Source: Diploscapter coronatus
Lineage: Eukaryota; Nematoda; Chromadorea; Rhabditida; Rhabditidae
Assembly: GCA_964036155.1 (NCBI GenBank)
Contig: OZ038422.1
Coordinates: 27,675,201-27,739,200 of the forward strand
Length of the DNA: 64,000 nucleotides
Direction of reading: 5' to 3'
Part shown: piece by piece, positions 22,882 through 34,507 of the stretch
Numbering within the stretch: position 1 is the first letter of the stretch
How the letters are laid out: the number at the start of each line of letters is the position of its first letter
The notes under the pieces: model-generated
The model's input: only the letters and a program-made list of their open reading frames with translations
Told to the model about the DNA's origin: nothing
The model's database searches: none
Position numbers and translations under genes: made by a program

Positions 22882-25800
22882 ATGACTGATTCTAGGTCGG
22901 TGTCGGATTTCCTGAGCTCTGCAGCGTCGGACTCGTCTCCAGCCCAACTCAACTCCACCACAGGATTGGCCTTGGTAACCGGCGCCGCACTCACCATGGG
23001 ATTCGGCTACTATCTGACTAGAGGAGCCAGTGGCCAGAGCAACGTCAACCCCCTCGTCGACCCAGAGAGACAGTCGAGAATCTTGCCGGTTCGTTCGAGA
23101 AAAAAAAACCGGAAAAAATTGACCTTTTCAGGGAAATCATGAACTTTCCGAAAAAAAAATAAAGCTTTTAGTTTTTAGGCACTTTTTCTTGTAAAAAATT
23201 ATTATTCAATTTTTTTTTTTTTTTTTTTTTTTATTTTTATTTATATATAGAAAATATCCCTTAATCTTCAGGACGGCTCCCGCGTCTGCTCGTACATGAA
23301 GTCGGACGAACTGGTGTGGTACATGTTCGAGGACTCGAAGACCATCTACCAGGGCGTGCGACGCGGAGCACGCATCTCCAAGAACGGGCCCATGCTCGGC
23401 CGACGAGTCGTGCAGCCGGATGGCTCCATGCCCTACAGATGGCTCCACTATGATGAGGTACGGGGAAGCGTCCGCACTGGACGGAATTCGCACTATGGGG
23501 CTGGTGGGGGGATCCTTGGTGTAGTTGAGAATCAGGAACACGCGAGTACATTCCTTCCAAGAATATATGAAATACTCCTAAAAATATGGAATACAATCCG
23601 CTTGAAAATGAGTTTTTTTTCCCTCCTAAATTGATAGTGAATAGAAGAATCATTTTTGAGAGAAAATTATTCCCACTCCAAAAATCACTACTACGGGTCA
23701 AAGGGCGTAGGATTTTGAATCAAACTACCGTTCTTTGCACTCATAACTTTTTAGAAACGTGTGGCCTCCCCTTCCGAAAAGGGGGGGGGGGGAGGACGTT
23801 GAAATGTGATAACTGATAACAAATCAAACAGTGGGGAAAGGTACAACTAGCAAGTTTGATTTGATTCGCTGCCCCTTTGTATTGAATTTTGTATCGCGCC
23901 ACCGAAAGGAAATGACAAAACGAAGTGTTCACATAAAAATGAAAGAAAGACGTTATCTTTGTAGTGATCAAAAGAGAATTTCTATATTTTGGAAGATGAA
24001 AAAATAAAAATAAATTTAGAAAAGACTGTCTGTTTTAAAAGAAACTATTTAAAGAATTTTGAATCTAAACATATTTTCAGGTGCTCTCCAAGGCTGACAA
24101 CCTGGCGTATGGGTTCCGCGAACTGGGCATCCCTGCTGGGAATGACGTCATGATCGGCATCTATTGCAAGAATCGACCGGAGGTACAAAATACAAAAACT
24201 AAATTCCTATTATAATATCATTCAAAGATCGCATTTTATGCTTCTGATAAAGCAAAAAATGGAAAAGAAATTTCGGAAAGAAGGAAACTTTCTGTGAAAA
24301 GAAAATTAATAAAAAATCTAAAGGATAAAATTTCTAAAAAAAAAATTACAGTGGATCATGACGGAGCTGGCGACGTACAACTACTCGAACGTGATCGTGC
24401 CGATCTACGAAACCCTGGGCTTCGAGGCCTGCGTCTACATCCTCAACCAGGCCGAGATTCCGATCGTCGTCTGTGACGAGTCCAAAAAGGCTGTCGGTAA
24501 GGGGAAAATACTAAAGAAGTTACCGAAAATGGTACACAACGATAACATTTTGGTAGCATTCAAAGGAATGAGTGAAAAGCTAGAGAAGAGGAATGGTAGA
24601 AATGATTGTTCAGAACGAATTGAATTTGAAAATGCTACAATAATATCTCATGATTTTTAAAAACTTGACAGAATTATGGCGCAGAGCTCTAATCAAATAG
24701 AAGAATTTTACAAAAAAATTTTTTTTTTAATTGTCAGAAAATGGAATATTTTTTTTGCAGGCCTGCTGAAGCAGAAGCCCTCATGTCCGGGTCTGCGTTT
24801 CCTGGTGGTGATGGACGAAATTTCGGACGAGCTGCGCGTCGAGGCCTCGGCCTTCCCCGACGTTCGAGTCCTCGGATTCGAGGAACTCGTTCAGATCGGC
24901 GCCAACGCCATCAACAAACCCCCTCATCAGCCTCCAGAGGTGGGAAAATAAAACGAAAATTTTCGAATAACAATTATGAGGAGAAAGGTTTAAAAAATGA
25001 AGGAAGTATGAGTTTTGAATTGAATAAGAAGAAAGATGAGATCTTAAAAACTTTGAAAAATTATAAAATGGAATTTTTCAGCCCGACCAACTGGCAACGA
25101 TCTGCTACACGTCGGGGACGACGGGCACGCCGAAGGGAGTGATGCTGACGCACAAGAACGTCGTGGCCGATGTTACCTGCATTGACTACTTCAAGAACAG
25201 CAACTTCAACATGACCGACTCGATGATGAGTTTCCTCCCGCTGGCGCACATGTTCGAGCGAATCATCGAGCTGGCCTGCTACCAAGTTGGGGCTAAAGTT
25301 GGCTTCTACAGGTAGTAAAAATGAATAATTGACTGTAGAATATCATAAAATATGAAAATTGAAGAAAAAAACGTTAAAGGTATCATTCTCTGAAAAAAAA
25401 ATCTAGAAGAAAGATAAAATTTCGAGTTTTCCAGAGGCGACATCCGTACCCTGACCGATGATATCAAGGAGCTGCGTCCGACCATCCTCCCCGTCGTGCC
25501 GCGAGTCCTCAATCGACTCTACGACAAGGTGATGAGCGAGGTCAAGAAGTCCTACATCAAGAAGACGCTCTTCAACGTCGCCCTCGCCTACAAGTCCAGG
25601 GAAATGTCCAAGTAAGAACGGAAAATGAGCAACTCGGAAACACTGATAATTTTATGTTGAACATCTGAAGATTCGAAGCTTGAAAGAATGAACTTTTCGG
25701 AAGAATTTTTTTAATAAAATGAACTATTTTTGGAGATTAACGTAAAAAATGGAAAAAAAATTTCCAGATTCATCGTCCGAAATGATGGGTTCTTCGACAA

Positions 25801-27494
25801 TCTCGTGTTCAAAAAGATCAGAGAAGCTATGGGAGGCCGGGTCAAACTCATGGTCACGGTAAGGGAAAGAAGAAATGAATTACTGTAGATTTAAAAAATC
25901 CTCGAAGATAGAAAAGAACTTGAAAGAACATTATTTGCTATAGCAAAAGCAGAAATTGCTGTAATTTGTAAGGAAAATGACTTCAAAAATTTGAATAACG
26001 AAAAGATAATTTCAAATATGCTAATTTTCAGGGATCAGCCCCTCTGGCCGAGAACGTGCTGACCTTCGTGAGGGCCGCAATGGGCTGCATCGTCGTGGAG
26101 GGCTACGGCCAGACGGAGTGCGTCGCTGCGTGCACGGTACGATAAATAGCGTACTTTGAGTAAATGACGTTGTGAAAAACTTAGAAAAATTTCCTAAACA
26201 TAATCAAGATAGATTTTCGAATAAAAATATTTGACAAGTCTTCATTTAAAAAAAGAACCAAATTGCAGGTGTCGATGGAGGGCGACTCCAAGGCAGGGCA
26301 TGTCGGCATGGTCATCCCCTCCTGCAAAATCAAGCTGGTCGACACTCCAGAATTGGGCTACTTCGCCAAGGACAACGCTGGGGAAGTCTGCATCAAGTAT
26401 GCGTTTTGTGCTTTAAAAATTGGATTTGGAAATTCGAAAGAACCAATTGTCAATTTTCAACATAACGTGGGAAGTTTGAAAGGAGAAAAATGTCTGATAT
26501 TGATTTGACATGCGAATTCGTCATTTAAAAAAAAAAAAAACAACAAGATAATTGGAAGAATCAACCATTTCTTTCTAGGGGCAACATCGTGTTCAAGGGC
26601 TACTACAAGAACGAGGAGCTGACTCGAGAAGTCCTCGACTCGGATGGATGGCTTCACACGGGCGATGTGGGCAAGTGGACCAAGGAGGGCACTTTGAAGA
26701 TTGTCGACAGGAAAAAGCATATCCTCAAGTTGCAGCAGGTTAGAGACGAGACATTGAAGATTTGAATTTTGAAAAAGAAATAGAAGCTGAAAGGAAAAGA
26801 AGATTTGCTGAAGGGAAATTTGAAAATAGTATTTGAAATTTTGCAGGGCGAGTACGTTGCTCCCGAGAAGATCGAGAACATCTACGTGCGCTCGCAGTTT
26901 GTGGCTCAGGTATAAATAATTAAGTCAAATCTCCAAATTTTTAGGACAATTTTGAAAATACTAAGCTAATAACGTTTGCCATTTTAAACCCAAGCCTACA
27001 ATTCATTCTGGAATTGAAGTAATGCTCTTATTTTCAGTCATTCGTCTATGGCGAGTCCCTGAAGACCTGTCTGATTGCGGTCGTCGTGCCCGACCCTGAA
27101 GTGCTCGTGCCCTACGCGGAGAAGGAGCTCAACTTGAAGGCCTCGATCGAGGAGCTCTGCCAGAACGAGAAGGTCAAGCAGTTAATCATGGCCGACATGA
27201 TCGCTGTGGGCAAGAAGGCCGGACTCTTCTCATTCGAGCAGGTCAGATTAGTCGAGTGATAGGAAGATAGAAGTTATTTTTGGAATTTTGGCTGGCAAAA
27301 TTTCAGGAATTGAAATTATTTTTCGACAGACATGGCAAACTATTCAAAAATTTTAGGTGAAAGACATCTCCTTGTGTCCGGATATGTTCACGGTCGAGAA
27401 CGACCTGCTGACGCCGACACTGAAGTCGAAGCGACCCAAGCTCAAGGATCACTTCCGCACTCAGCTTCAGGCCATGTACTCTAAACTCGATTAA
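22882..27494 (+). CDS. Long-chain fatty-acid--CoA ligase (ACSL1/5/6-like)
   Basis: Fourteen exons (22882-23088, 23272-23457, 24081-24182, 24352-24496, 24761-24939, 25082-25311, 25435-25611, 25768-25858, 26032-26136, 26269-26396, 26579-26738, 26847-26909, 27038-27241, 27357-27494) give 704 residues, the usual ACSL length. The enzyme activates long-chain fatty acids to acyl-CoA via an acyl-AMP. An N-terminal membrane anchor ([16 protein letters not shown]) suggests an ER or outer-mitochondrial location. The AMP-binding P-loop is [27 protein letters not shown] is the second adenylate motif; the fatty-acyl signature runs from [12 protein letters not shown] to [11 protein letters not shown], followed by [13 protein letters not shown]. 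The upstream in-frame Met at 22807 was not chosen because the region before 22882 reads as 5' UTR. Codon use is GC-richer in exons than in the AT-rich introns, a sign of high expression. Confidence 0.95.
23208..23233. repeat. Long T homopolymer in intron 1 of the ligase gene
   Basis: An almost pure T run lies between exon 1 and exon 2. A G run (around 23780-23793) occurs in the next intron. Both are sites where assembly errors are likely. Confidence 0.7.
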
Positions 27495-28372
27495 GTCAGT
27501 GATCACCTCCACCCTCACAAAAGCCAACCTAATTAGGCCTTAATTATCGGAAATAATTGGTCAGTTATCTAGGAGATAATTATTTGAATTAGCCTATTAT
27601 CTTAGGTTTTTCAAAGTCGAATCATTGGAAAATTGTACAGCTTTTCATGTTTCAAAAATATTAGCCTTCTAAATATCTGGGATAATTGCCCAAGTTAATT
27701 GATCAATTAAAGCCCGAATAATTTTCACCTTAATTACCCTCTTCTCCTAAGTTTTATCCGAATCCAATCAACCAAAAATGATGCATTGTGTCTTGATTTT
27801 CGATGATTTGATATATTTGATCGAGATGAGATTTCTTTCCTGTATAAATCACATTTGACGACATTTTTATCATAAAATCTATTGATTCTTACTTTTTTTT
27901 TTAATATTTTATCTGATTTTATTTTTATTCAGCATCTATTGTTTTAGTCAGCATTTTTTATTTGGGTGGAAATATACTGAATTTTGACAGATTGACAATT
28001 TTTCTCGAGTATTTCCATCTGAAATTTTTAAGTTTTTAATCCAATCTTTTACATCTATTAATTTTATTAATTTACATTTTTAAGCGGCAGAGATATATTT
28101 ATGTTCGTTTCCTTACGGGTTGACAATAATCATGCGTCCAAGTTTCATTTGTTACTGATTTCGAATTGATTGATATCTTTTCATAGCGCGGTTTTTATCA
28201 AGTTTTCTAAATTTGTCCGTTAAGGTTTTTGGATTATTTTCAGAGCAGATTTTTATCAGTGATAATTATGTGTAATAAAGAAAGTTTTATTGAGTTTGTT
28301 TCTTGAAAAGTTCAGGAAAAATCAGTTTTGACCGACTTTGATTATCTTTGAATTTTTGAGGTGTTTGAAGAA
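27495..28372. other. Spacer between acyl-CoA ligase and PQBP1
   Basis: AT-rich, with repeated TTAATTGATCAATTAA-like segments (27690-27710) and no supported gene. It holds the 3' UTR of the ligase and presumably the promoter of the next gene. AATAAA occurs near 28274. Confidence 0.45.
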
Positions 28373-30128
28373 ATGGAGATGTCTTTAGAAAATATGCCCC
28401 TCCCTCCCGCACTACTTTCTCGGCTCCAGAAGAGAGGGATCGTTAAATCGAGTAGGTTTCTGATGAAAAGCGATTGCGAGCTTTTTCTTTCAGAAATTGG
28501 GGGAAGAATAATTTGATTTTGAAAAGAAAGGCATTTTTCCAGGCCACGAAGAAGTTATAGCTGAGAGCTACGATAGCGAGGGCAAGGACAAGCGATTCGA
28601 GGAGAACCCATCGGGAGCCCCAGGTAAATCACCAAGAATTCTGGCAGCTGATATTAAAAATTTCATCTAAACGACACCATTTGGTAGCTCTTACCGAGTG
28701 CTACAGTTAAACGTTCTAATTTTCGGAAACTTGACATAAAGATGAAGTTTTTCCAGGCTGTCCCAACAAATACAACCCTTACCACGTGTGCGTCGAGTAC
28801 TGCTACGAACATTGGGGCGATGGAATGCCTGAGATTCGGTGAGTTTGGGAATGTTCCCAATAGTAGGAACAAACATACTCATTTTAAGATAACGTATTTT
28901 CAGTCTTTCGGATGACTACATTCGTCGGAAGAAGCGAATGCTAGCCAAGTTCCCGCTCCCTGAGCCCTGGATCGAGGTCTATGATGCGGGCATTCAGCGG
29001 CATTACTATTGGAATCAGGACACGGATGAGGTTTGAAGAGAAACTTCAGGGACAAAATCAATTTACAAAAGAAAAATATGCCGGTCAAAAAAGACGACAA
29101 CATTTAGGAAAAAAAAAATAATTCTCTTGAGAGCCAAATGTTCAGGTCTGCTGGCTGTCGCCCCGCCATCCACGTGCGGTGATTGGAGAGGCGGCTCCTC
29201 GAGTTTCCAGGGATCTCATCAACCGAATTGAAAAGGCCAATCGGGATGTGAGTCGAAAATCTTTCTCTGAAAACTGAAAAGTCACCATCTTCTTGAGAAT
29301 TATCTGTAGTTTTTATTTTTTTAAAAATTATTTTTACATTTTTATTAAAAAAACATTTTTTTTAATTCAGGATCGTCACGAACCGAGAGACGACAGAAAA
29401 CGTGATCGCAGTCGAGAGGACGAGAGAGGAGAACGCGATCGCGAGAGGGACAAAGAAAGAGACAGGGGAGCGGACAAGGACAGAAGGAAGAGGAGGGTAA
29501 GAATTCAACATTTTTGAAAATTTTTAAATTGGCATCTTTGAAATTTGAACAACTTCCGAAGCGAATATTGTTTATGAAGAAGAGAAGTGAAAGAATTTGT
29601 AGAGATTCGTGAAAAATAAGCTTGGAAAAAATTTGACAAATTTTAAAATATTTGCAGAGAGAAGTGGAAGACGATGGCATCGACAAGTCGGAGTGGAACG
29701 ATCGGGATAGATTGAGTGCGTTTTTTTGCATTTTTATTTTTTTAAAGTTTTAATAAATTTTGAAAATTTTTAGAAAACGCCCGTGAACGTGGCCTAGATC
29801 CCATGGATCCGGCTGCTTATGGCGATGCGCCTGTGTAAGATTTTTTGGAAAATAGTATTTAAAAATGCAAGCTTGTGAAAATGACATGAAAGCTAAAATT
29901 GAAAGAAAGGTTCACATAATAATTCCGCATGATAAATTTTAGAAGAATTTTTGAGAAATAAAAGAAGTGACATTTTTCAGAGGAAAATGGTCGTCCGGTC
30001 TGTTCGCTGAACAGAAGACGGGCGTGGATACGACGGCCAGCGGACCCCTCTTCCAGCAACGACCCTACCCCGCACCGGGCGCCATTCTCAGGCAGCAGGG
30101 CAAGAAAAAGGATGACGAAGAATTATAA
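28373..30128 (+). CDS. pqbp-1: Polyglutamine-binding protein 1 (PQBP1), spliceosomal WW protein
   Basis: Nine exons (28373-28451, 28543-28623, 28757-28838, 28904-29030, 29146-29247, 29371-29496, 29658-29715, 29774-29834, 29981-30128) encode 287 residues. The N-terminus ([19 protein letters not shown]) is the PQBP1 signature. A WW domain follows ([11 protein letters not shown] ... [18 protein letters not shown]). Exon 6 encodes the polar Arg/Asp/Glu-repeat region ([12 protein letters not shown]). The natively unfolded C-terminus keeps the [11 protein letters not shown] element that in human PQBP1 (YPSPGAVLR) binds the U5 15-kDa protein, so the nuclear splicing role is probably conserved. The WW second aromatic is shifted (CWLSP), as in PQBP1 homologs. 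An upstream Met (MEMSLEN) was taken as start; the inner Met at MPLPP is possible. Confidence 0.95.
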
Positions 30129-30679
30129 ACTATTTGGAATTTTTCAAATGTTATCGGAAAATATCTTGGTTTTCTTTTTTTCTCGTTTATTTATTTTATT
30201 CGAGTATTTTTAAAGAATATTTTTTCTGCTTCTCTACTGATTTTGAAAAAAAAATCATCTTCTCTAAATCTCTGTCAGTGTCTAACCATCTATAATTGAG
30301 CCGTACAATATTTGACAATAAAATTTTCGTTTTCGAATTTTAGAAATTATTCTGAAATTTGATGTTGTGAAAACATTGATATCTTTTATTTTGATCAGAC
30401 CAGAAACGACTAGACTTTACCCCTCTTCAGATATGCAATAGTCTTGCTGCTCTTATCAGGAAAAGCCCGGGACGAAAGAGCAAGAGTGAATCAATATTTT
30501 CTCGGACTGTGGTCAGGCCATTATTATTCGAACAGTAAGTCTGCTTTTCGATTCGTCACTTAGAAACATCGTCTATTTAAAAGATCATTTCTACTGAAGA
30601 ATTTCAATTTTGTCTGCTATAGAAAATTGGCTTGATTTTCAAAAACATGTTATTTTCAAAAGATTTTGATTTTTTAGAA
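30129..30679. other. Spacer between PQBP1 and sphingosine-phosphate lyase
   Basis: 551 bp, AT-rich, with an AATAAA at about 30319 fitting the PQBP1 3' end. No gene is seen. A TTTTTAG acceptor 2 bp before the next ATG suggests trans-splicing of the downstream gene. Confidence 0.45.
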
Positions 30680-33600
30680 ATGCCCATCAAGGAAAACCTG
30701 CAAGTCGTGATTTCTCACGTTGAAGATGCTCACGAGTGTCTTTCATCAAATCTGCGGAAAATCGACCCTCTCTACCTGGTGATAGGAGCGATCGGCAGCA
30801 CTGTGGTGTTCATCAAACTCAGAAAAATTTACAAACGCAGTGAGGAGCCAATTTTGAAGAGGTTGGAATAATTAATTCTTTAGAAATTTCATTATGTTCC
30901 GAAAAAAGATTAAAAAATTGTAAATGGGGTCAATAAAGAAATGAACATAGAGATTCAGTAATTTATTAAAAGTATCGAAAGACAGAAAAGGCAAATGATT
31001 TTAAAAAGGATCTAAAATTTTTCCAGACTGGCTGGCTTTGCGTTCCACCACATCCGAAAGCTTCCGTTCGTAAAGGCAAAAATTGAAAAGGAATTGCAAG
31101 GCGCTAGGAAGGATATCCTGCACTCCATTCACAAGGACGATGTCGATAGGGCATTTATTTCTGGTAAATTTTACAAAATAAAAAATATGACCTCTAAAAA
31201 CTAACCAACACTAAACTTTCTTTGGTGGATATTTAGGGACATTGGAAAGGGTACTTTTAATGTTTTTCTGTAATTTGTTTGAAGAAATCTTAACTTGGAA
31301 AGATATAAATTTCGAAAATTTGAGAAATCCCCGAAGCCGGCCTCTCTGATCAGGCGGTGATAGAAATTGCGGATCGATACGATTCCTATGGGAAATTCGA
31401 CGTCGATCACGGAAGGGTCTCGGGAGCGGTCTATACGGACAGAGGCGAGAAGCATGTGGAACTTTTGACGAAGGTGGGAAAATTCAAAGATATGGCGAAA
31501 CATGAGTAATAAAAGAATTCGTGAAAGTCAAAAATATTGGGATCAACAGTTGAACTTTTAGATCTACGAAAAATACGCCTTTTCCAATCCGCTACACCCA
31601 GACGTTTTCCCTGGGGCCAGAAAAATGGAGGCTGAAGTTATTCGGATGGTAATTGTTTAGAAAAAGCGATAAAAATCAAGTCCAACATCATAATTTTTCA
31701 TTATCAAGACTTCACATGACAAGAATGAAGTGATAAAGAACAAGTTTCCGTGCATTTCATCTATTCAACCATTCTAAAATCTAGACGTTCTTGATAACAA
31801 AAAATATGACCTTTTAAATCCCTATATTTTAGGTCCTGAATTTGTACAATGCGCCCGAAGACTCTAGCGGAAGCCTGACGACGGGAGGCACTGAATCCAT
31901 TATCATGGCCTGTTTCGCGTACAGAAATCAGGCCCAAGCCAGAGGCATTGAAAACCCCGTCATTCTCTGCTCCAAGACTGCGCATGCCGCTTTTGATAAG
32001 GTCATTTTTAGTTTTTTCTTATTTTCTGGAATATTTGATAAGTTTGAGATAAAATTGTTCTGGTAGAAAGGGTCAGTGTTTAAAATTTAATTTTCGAATT
32101 TTCAGGGTGCCCACCTCTGCGGAATGAAGGTCCGTCATGTGGAGACTGACAAAAATAATCGAGTCGATTTGAGGAAACTGGAGAAATCTATCGACGGGGA
32201 TGTCTGTGTGGTAATTGCTTTAATCACCCCAATTAACTGATCTAATTACTCCAATTAAAAGTTGATTGCCCAATTATCTTCAGATTGTCGGCTCCGCACC
32301 CAATTATCCTTCTGGCTCAGTCGATCCTATTTTGGAAATTTCCAAGGTGCGTATTTTTAGATTTTTTAAGAAATAAGAATATTTTCTCAGCTCGGTCAAA
32401 AATACGGCATCCCGGTCCACGTGGACGCTTGTTTGGGCGGCTTTTTGATTCCGTTCATGGAGCAGGTGTGAAAATGTTCAAATCTGGAAAAAGTGGAGTT
32501 TTGAATTTTCAGGCTGGTTTTGCTATCGAACAATTCGACTTCAGAAATCCTGGGGTGACATCGATTAGCTGTGATACGCATAAGGTAAAAGATAAATTAA
32601 GAACTAAAACAAAAAAAATTTAGTACGGCTGCACTCCTAAAGGCAGTTCCATCGTGATGTACCGCACCAAGGAACTGCACCATTTCCAGTACTTCTCAGT
32701 TCCAAATTGGACTGGGGGCATTTATGCGACGCCTACCATTTGTGGTACGGCTTACCAAAATTATATTATTCTTATCAAAAATACCATTTCCAGGAAGCCG
32801 CGCCGGAGCTAATTCGGCAGTCGCATGGGCTACTTTGCTGTCTTTCGGACGCCAGGTGGGTAAATAGTTATCATTTTGGCAACGAATGGTATCTTTTTAG
32901 GAATACGTTGACAGATGCAGGAAGATCGTGTCGACTGCGAGAAAAATCGCGGATGGAATTCAGAAGATTGACGGGATCAAGGTGGGAACTTTTAGACGTC
33001 CTAAATTTAAATCAACTGGATTTCAAATATCCGAAAGATTAATGGAACTTAAATTTGAAATGTAAAATATTTAAAGATTGTTTTACCCCTTCTTTCATTA
33101 TGTCAGGAGATTGTATATATTCGGATTTTATTTATCTCTTCTTCAGCTCCACGGCTCCCCAGATGTCTCGGTCGTGGCGTTCACTTCGGACGATTTCAAC
33201 ATCTACGCGGCCAGCGATCTGCTGCATAAACGGGGATGGAATCTGAACACGCTGCAGAATCCGAATGCGTTAGTTTTTCTGCAGTTTTTAGAACAGACTT
33301 GCAACGTTTTCGAACCACGATTAATGCAGGAAGCGAGATAGTGTATCTTTTCGAGGGAGGAAGAGAGGATGTCTTCTTTCTACTTCTCAAAATGAAACTC
33401 TACCTTATTCCTGCAGTTAACCGCATTTCGAAAACGTTGCAAATCTGTTTTAGAAAAGAGACATTTTAGTAATTTGGAAGTTTATAGAAATTTTCAAAAA
33501 ATGAACTTTTCTACACAAATATTTACCTAATTCAATGAGATTTTCAATGTTATACAGAATAAACAAATGATATCTGTCCAAAAATTAGCTTTTTTCTTGT

Positions 33601-34191
33601 GGAAAATTTAATTATTTTCGAAAAGATGAAGTTTGAATAATTTTTTTCTTCCAGAATTCATATTTGTGTGACGTATAACTCGGCAAATGATCAAGTGGTC
33701 GAGAAATTCCTGGCTGACGTCAAAGAAGTCGTCAGCGAAGTGGCCGCCTTGCCGGACAAGGGAAATAAAAGTGGAACGGTAAGGGAAAAAGAAATATACG
33801 GGGTCATCGAATAAATTTTCTGAATAAAAATAGAATTGAATTTAGAAAATGTTAATTTTTAGCATTCAAGAACTTATTTAGAAGATGCTAATTTTTAGAA
33901 TTTCAAGAACTTATTGAATGACCGTATAAGTTGCAATGCTAAAAATGAAATTCTGAATATTAGCGATTGAAATTTAAAAATGATAAACTCGATATTGAAA
34001 ATGAGATATTGAAATTTGTTTTCTTTGAATTTCAAAATCTCCTTTTATTTTCTGAGCTCGGAAAACTTTAGGCTGCCTTGTATGGTATGGCCGCTCAAAT
34101 CCCTGACAAGTCTTTGATCGATGAAATGGTCTATCAATACCTGGATGCTTGCTATGCAAAGCCACCTCCTAAAGAAGCTAGTGATAACTAG
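30680..34191 (+). CDS. spl-1: Sphingosine-1-phosphate lyase
   Basis: Fifteen exons from 30680-30861 to 34072-34191, all with consistent phases, encode 555 residues. The enzyme cleaves sphingosine-1-phosphate to hexadecenal and phosphoethanolamine at the ER. A single N-terminal transmembrane segment ([16 protein letters not shown]) precedes the family helix [19 protein letters not shown]. The PLP-dependent group II decarboxylase-type core shows [45 protein letters not shown] and the PLP lysine in [17 protein letters not shown]. The C-terminal region ([12 protein letters not shown]) is complete. The product, phosphoethanolamine, is the same metabolite the ethanolamine kinase at 6670 makes. Exons: 30680-30861, 31027-31163, 31325-31473, 31562-31648, 31833-32000, 32106-32210, 32284-32346, 32391-32465, 32513-32584, 32624-32744, 32794-32855, 32901-32981, 33147-33268, 33655-33778, 34072-34191. 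Confidence 0.95.
33285..33456. repeat. Foldback element in lyase intron 13
   Basis: The left arm TTTTAGAACAGACTTGCAAC (then GTTTTCGAA) pairs with the inverted right arm TAAAACAGATTTGCAACGTT, and GATTAATGCAGGAA pairs with the inverse of TTCCTGCAGTTAACC. About 170 bp, entirely intronic and non-coding. Confidence 0.7.
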
Positions 34192-34507
34192 GAGAATTTG
34201 AAGAAGATCGATATTCACTGAAAATCAGCCTTATTGATTAATGCCATGAAATCTATATACTTTTTTTTTTATAAAATGAAAGATCCTTGATATTTATCAT
34301 CGGAAGAGATTCTCAGTCTAAATTAATAATGTGATATAACATTCACTTAAATATCAGCCTTATGTGATAATAAAGGTTAATAAACTTTGAAGTTCCCGCC
34401 GTGAATATGTGAAGTAGAGTAGAATAATGTCCTTAGAGCACGATTCAAGTATTTGGACTTATTGATCCTTTGTTTTATCTATTTAGTGAGATTTGTGATT
34501 TTTCAGA
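34192..34507. other. Lyase 3' UTR and spacer before pik-1
   Basis: 316 bp. AATAAA at 34369 is the likely poly(A) signal of the lyase. A TTTTTCAG acceptor ends at 34506, one base before the first ATG of the next gene, and has no upstream donor that would make an in-frame exon, so it is a candidate trans-splice site. Confidence 0.55.
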
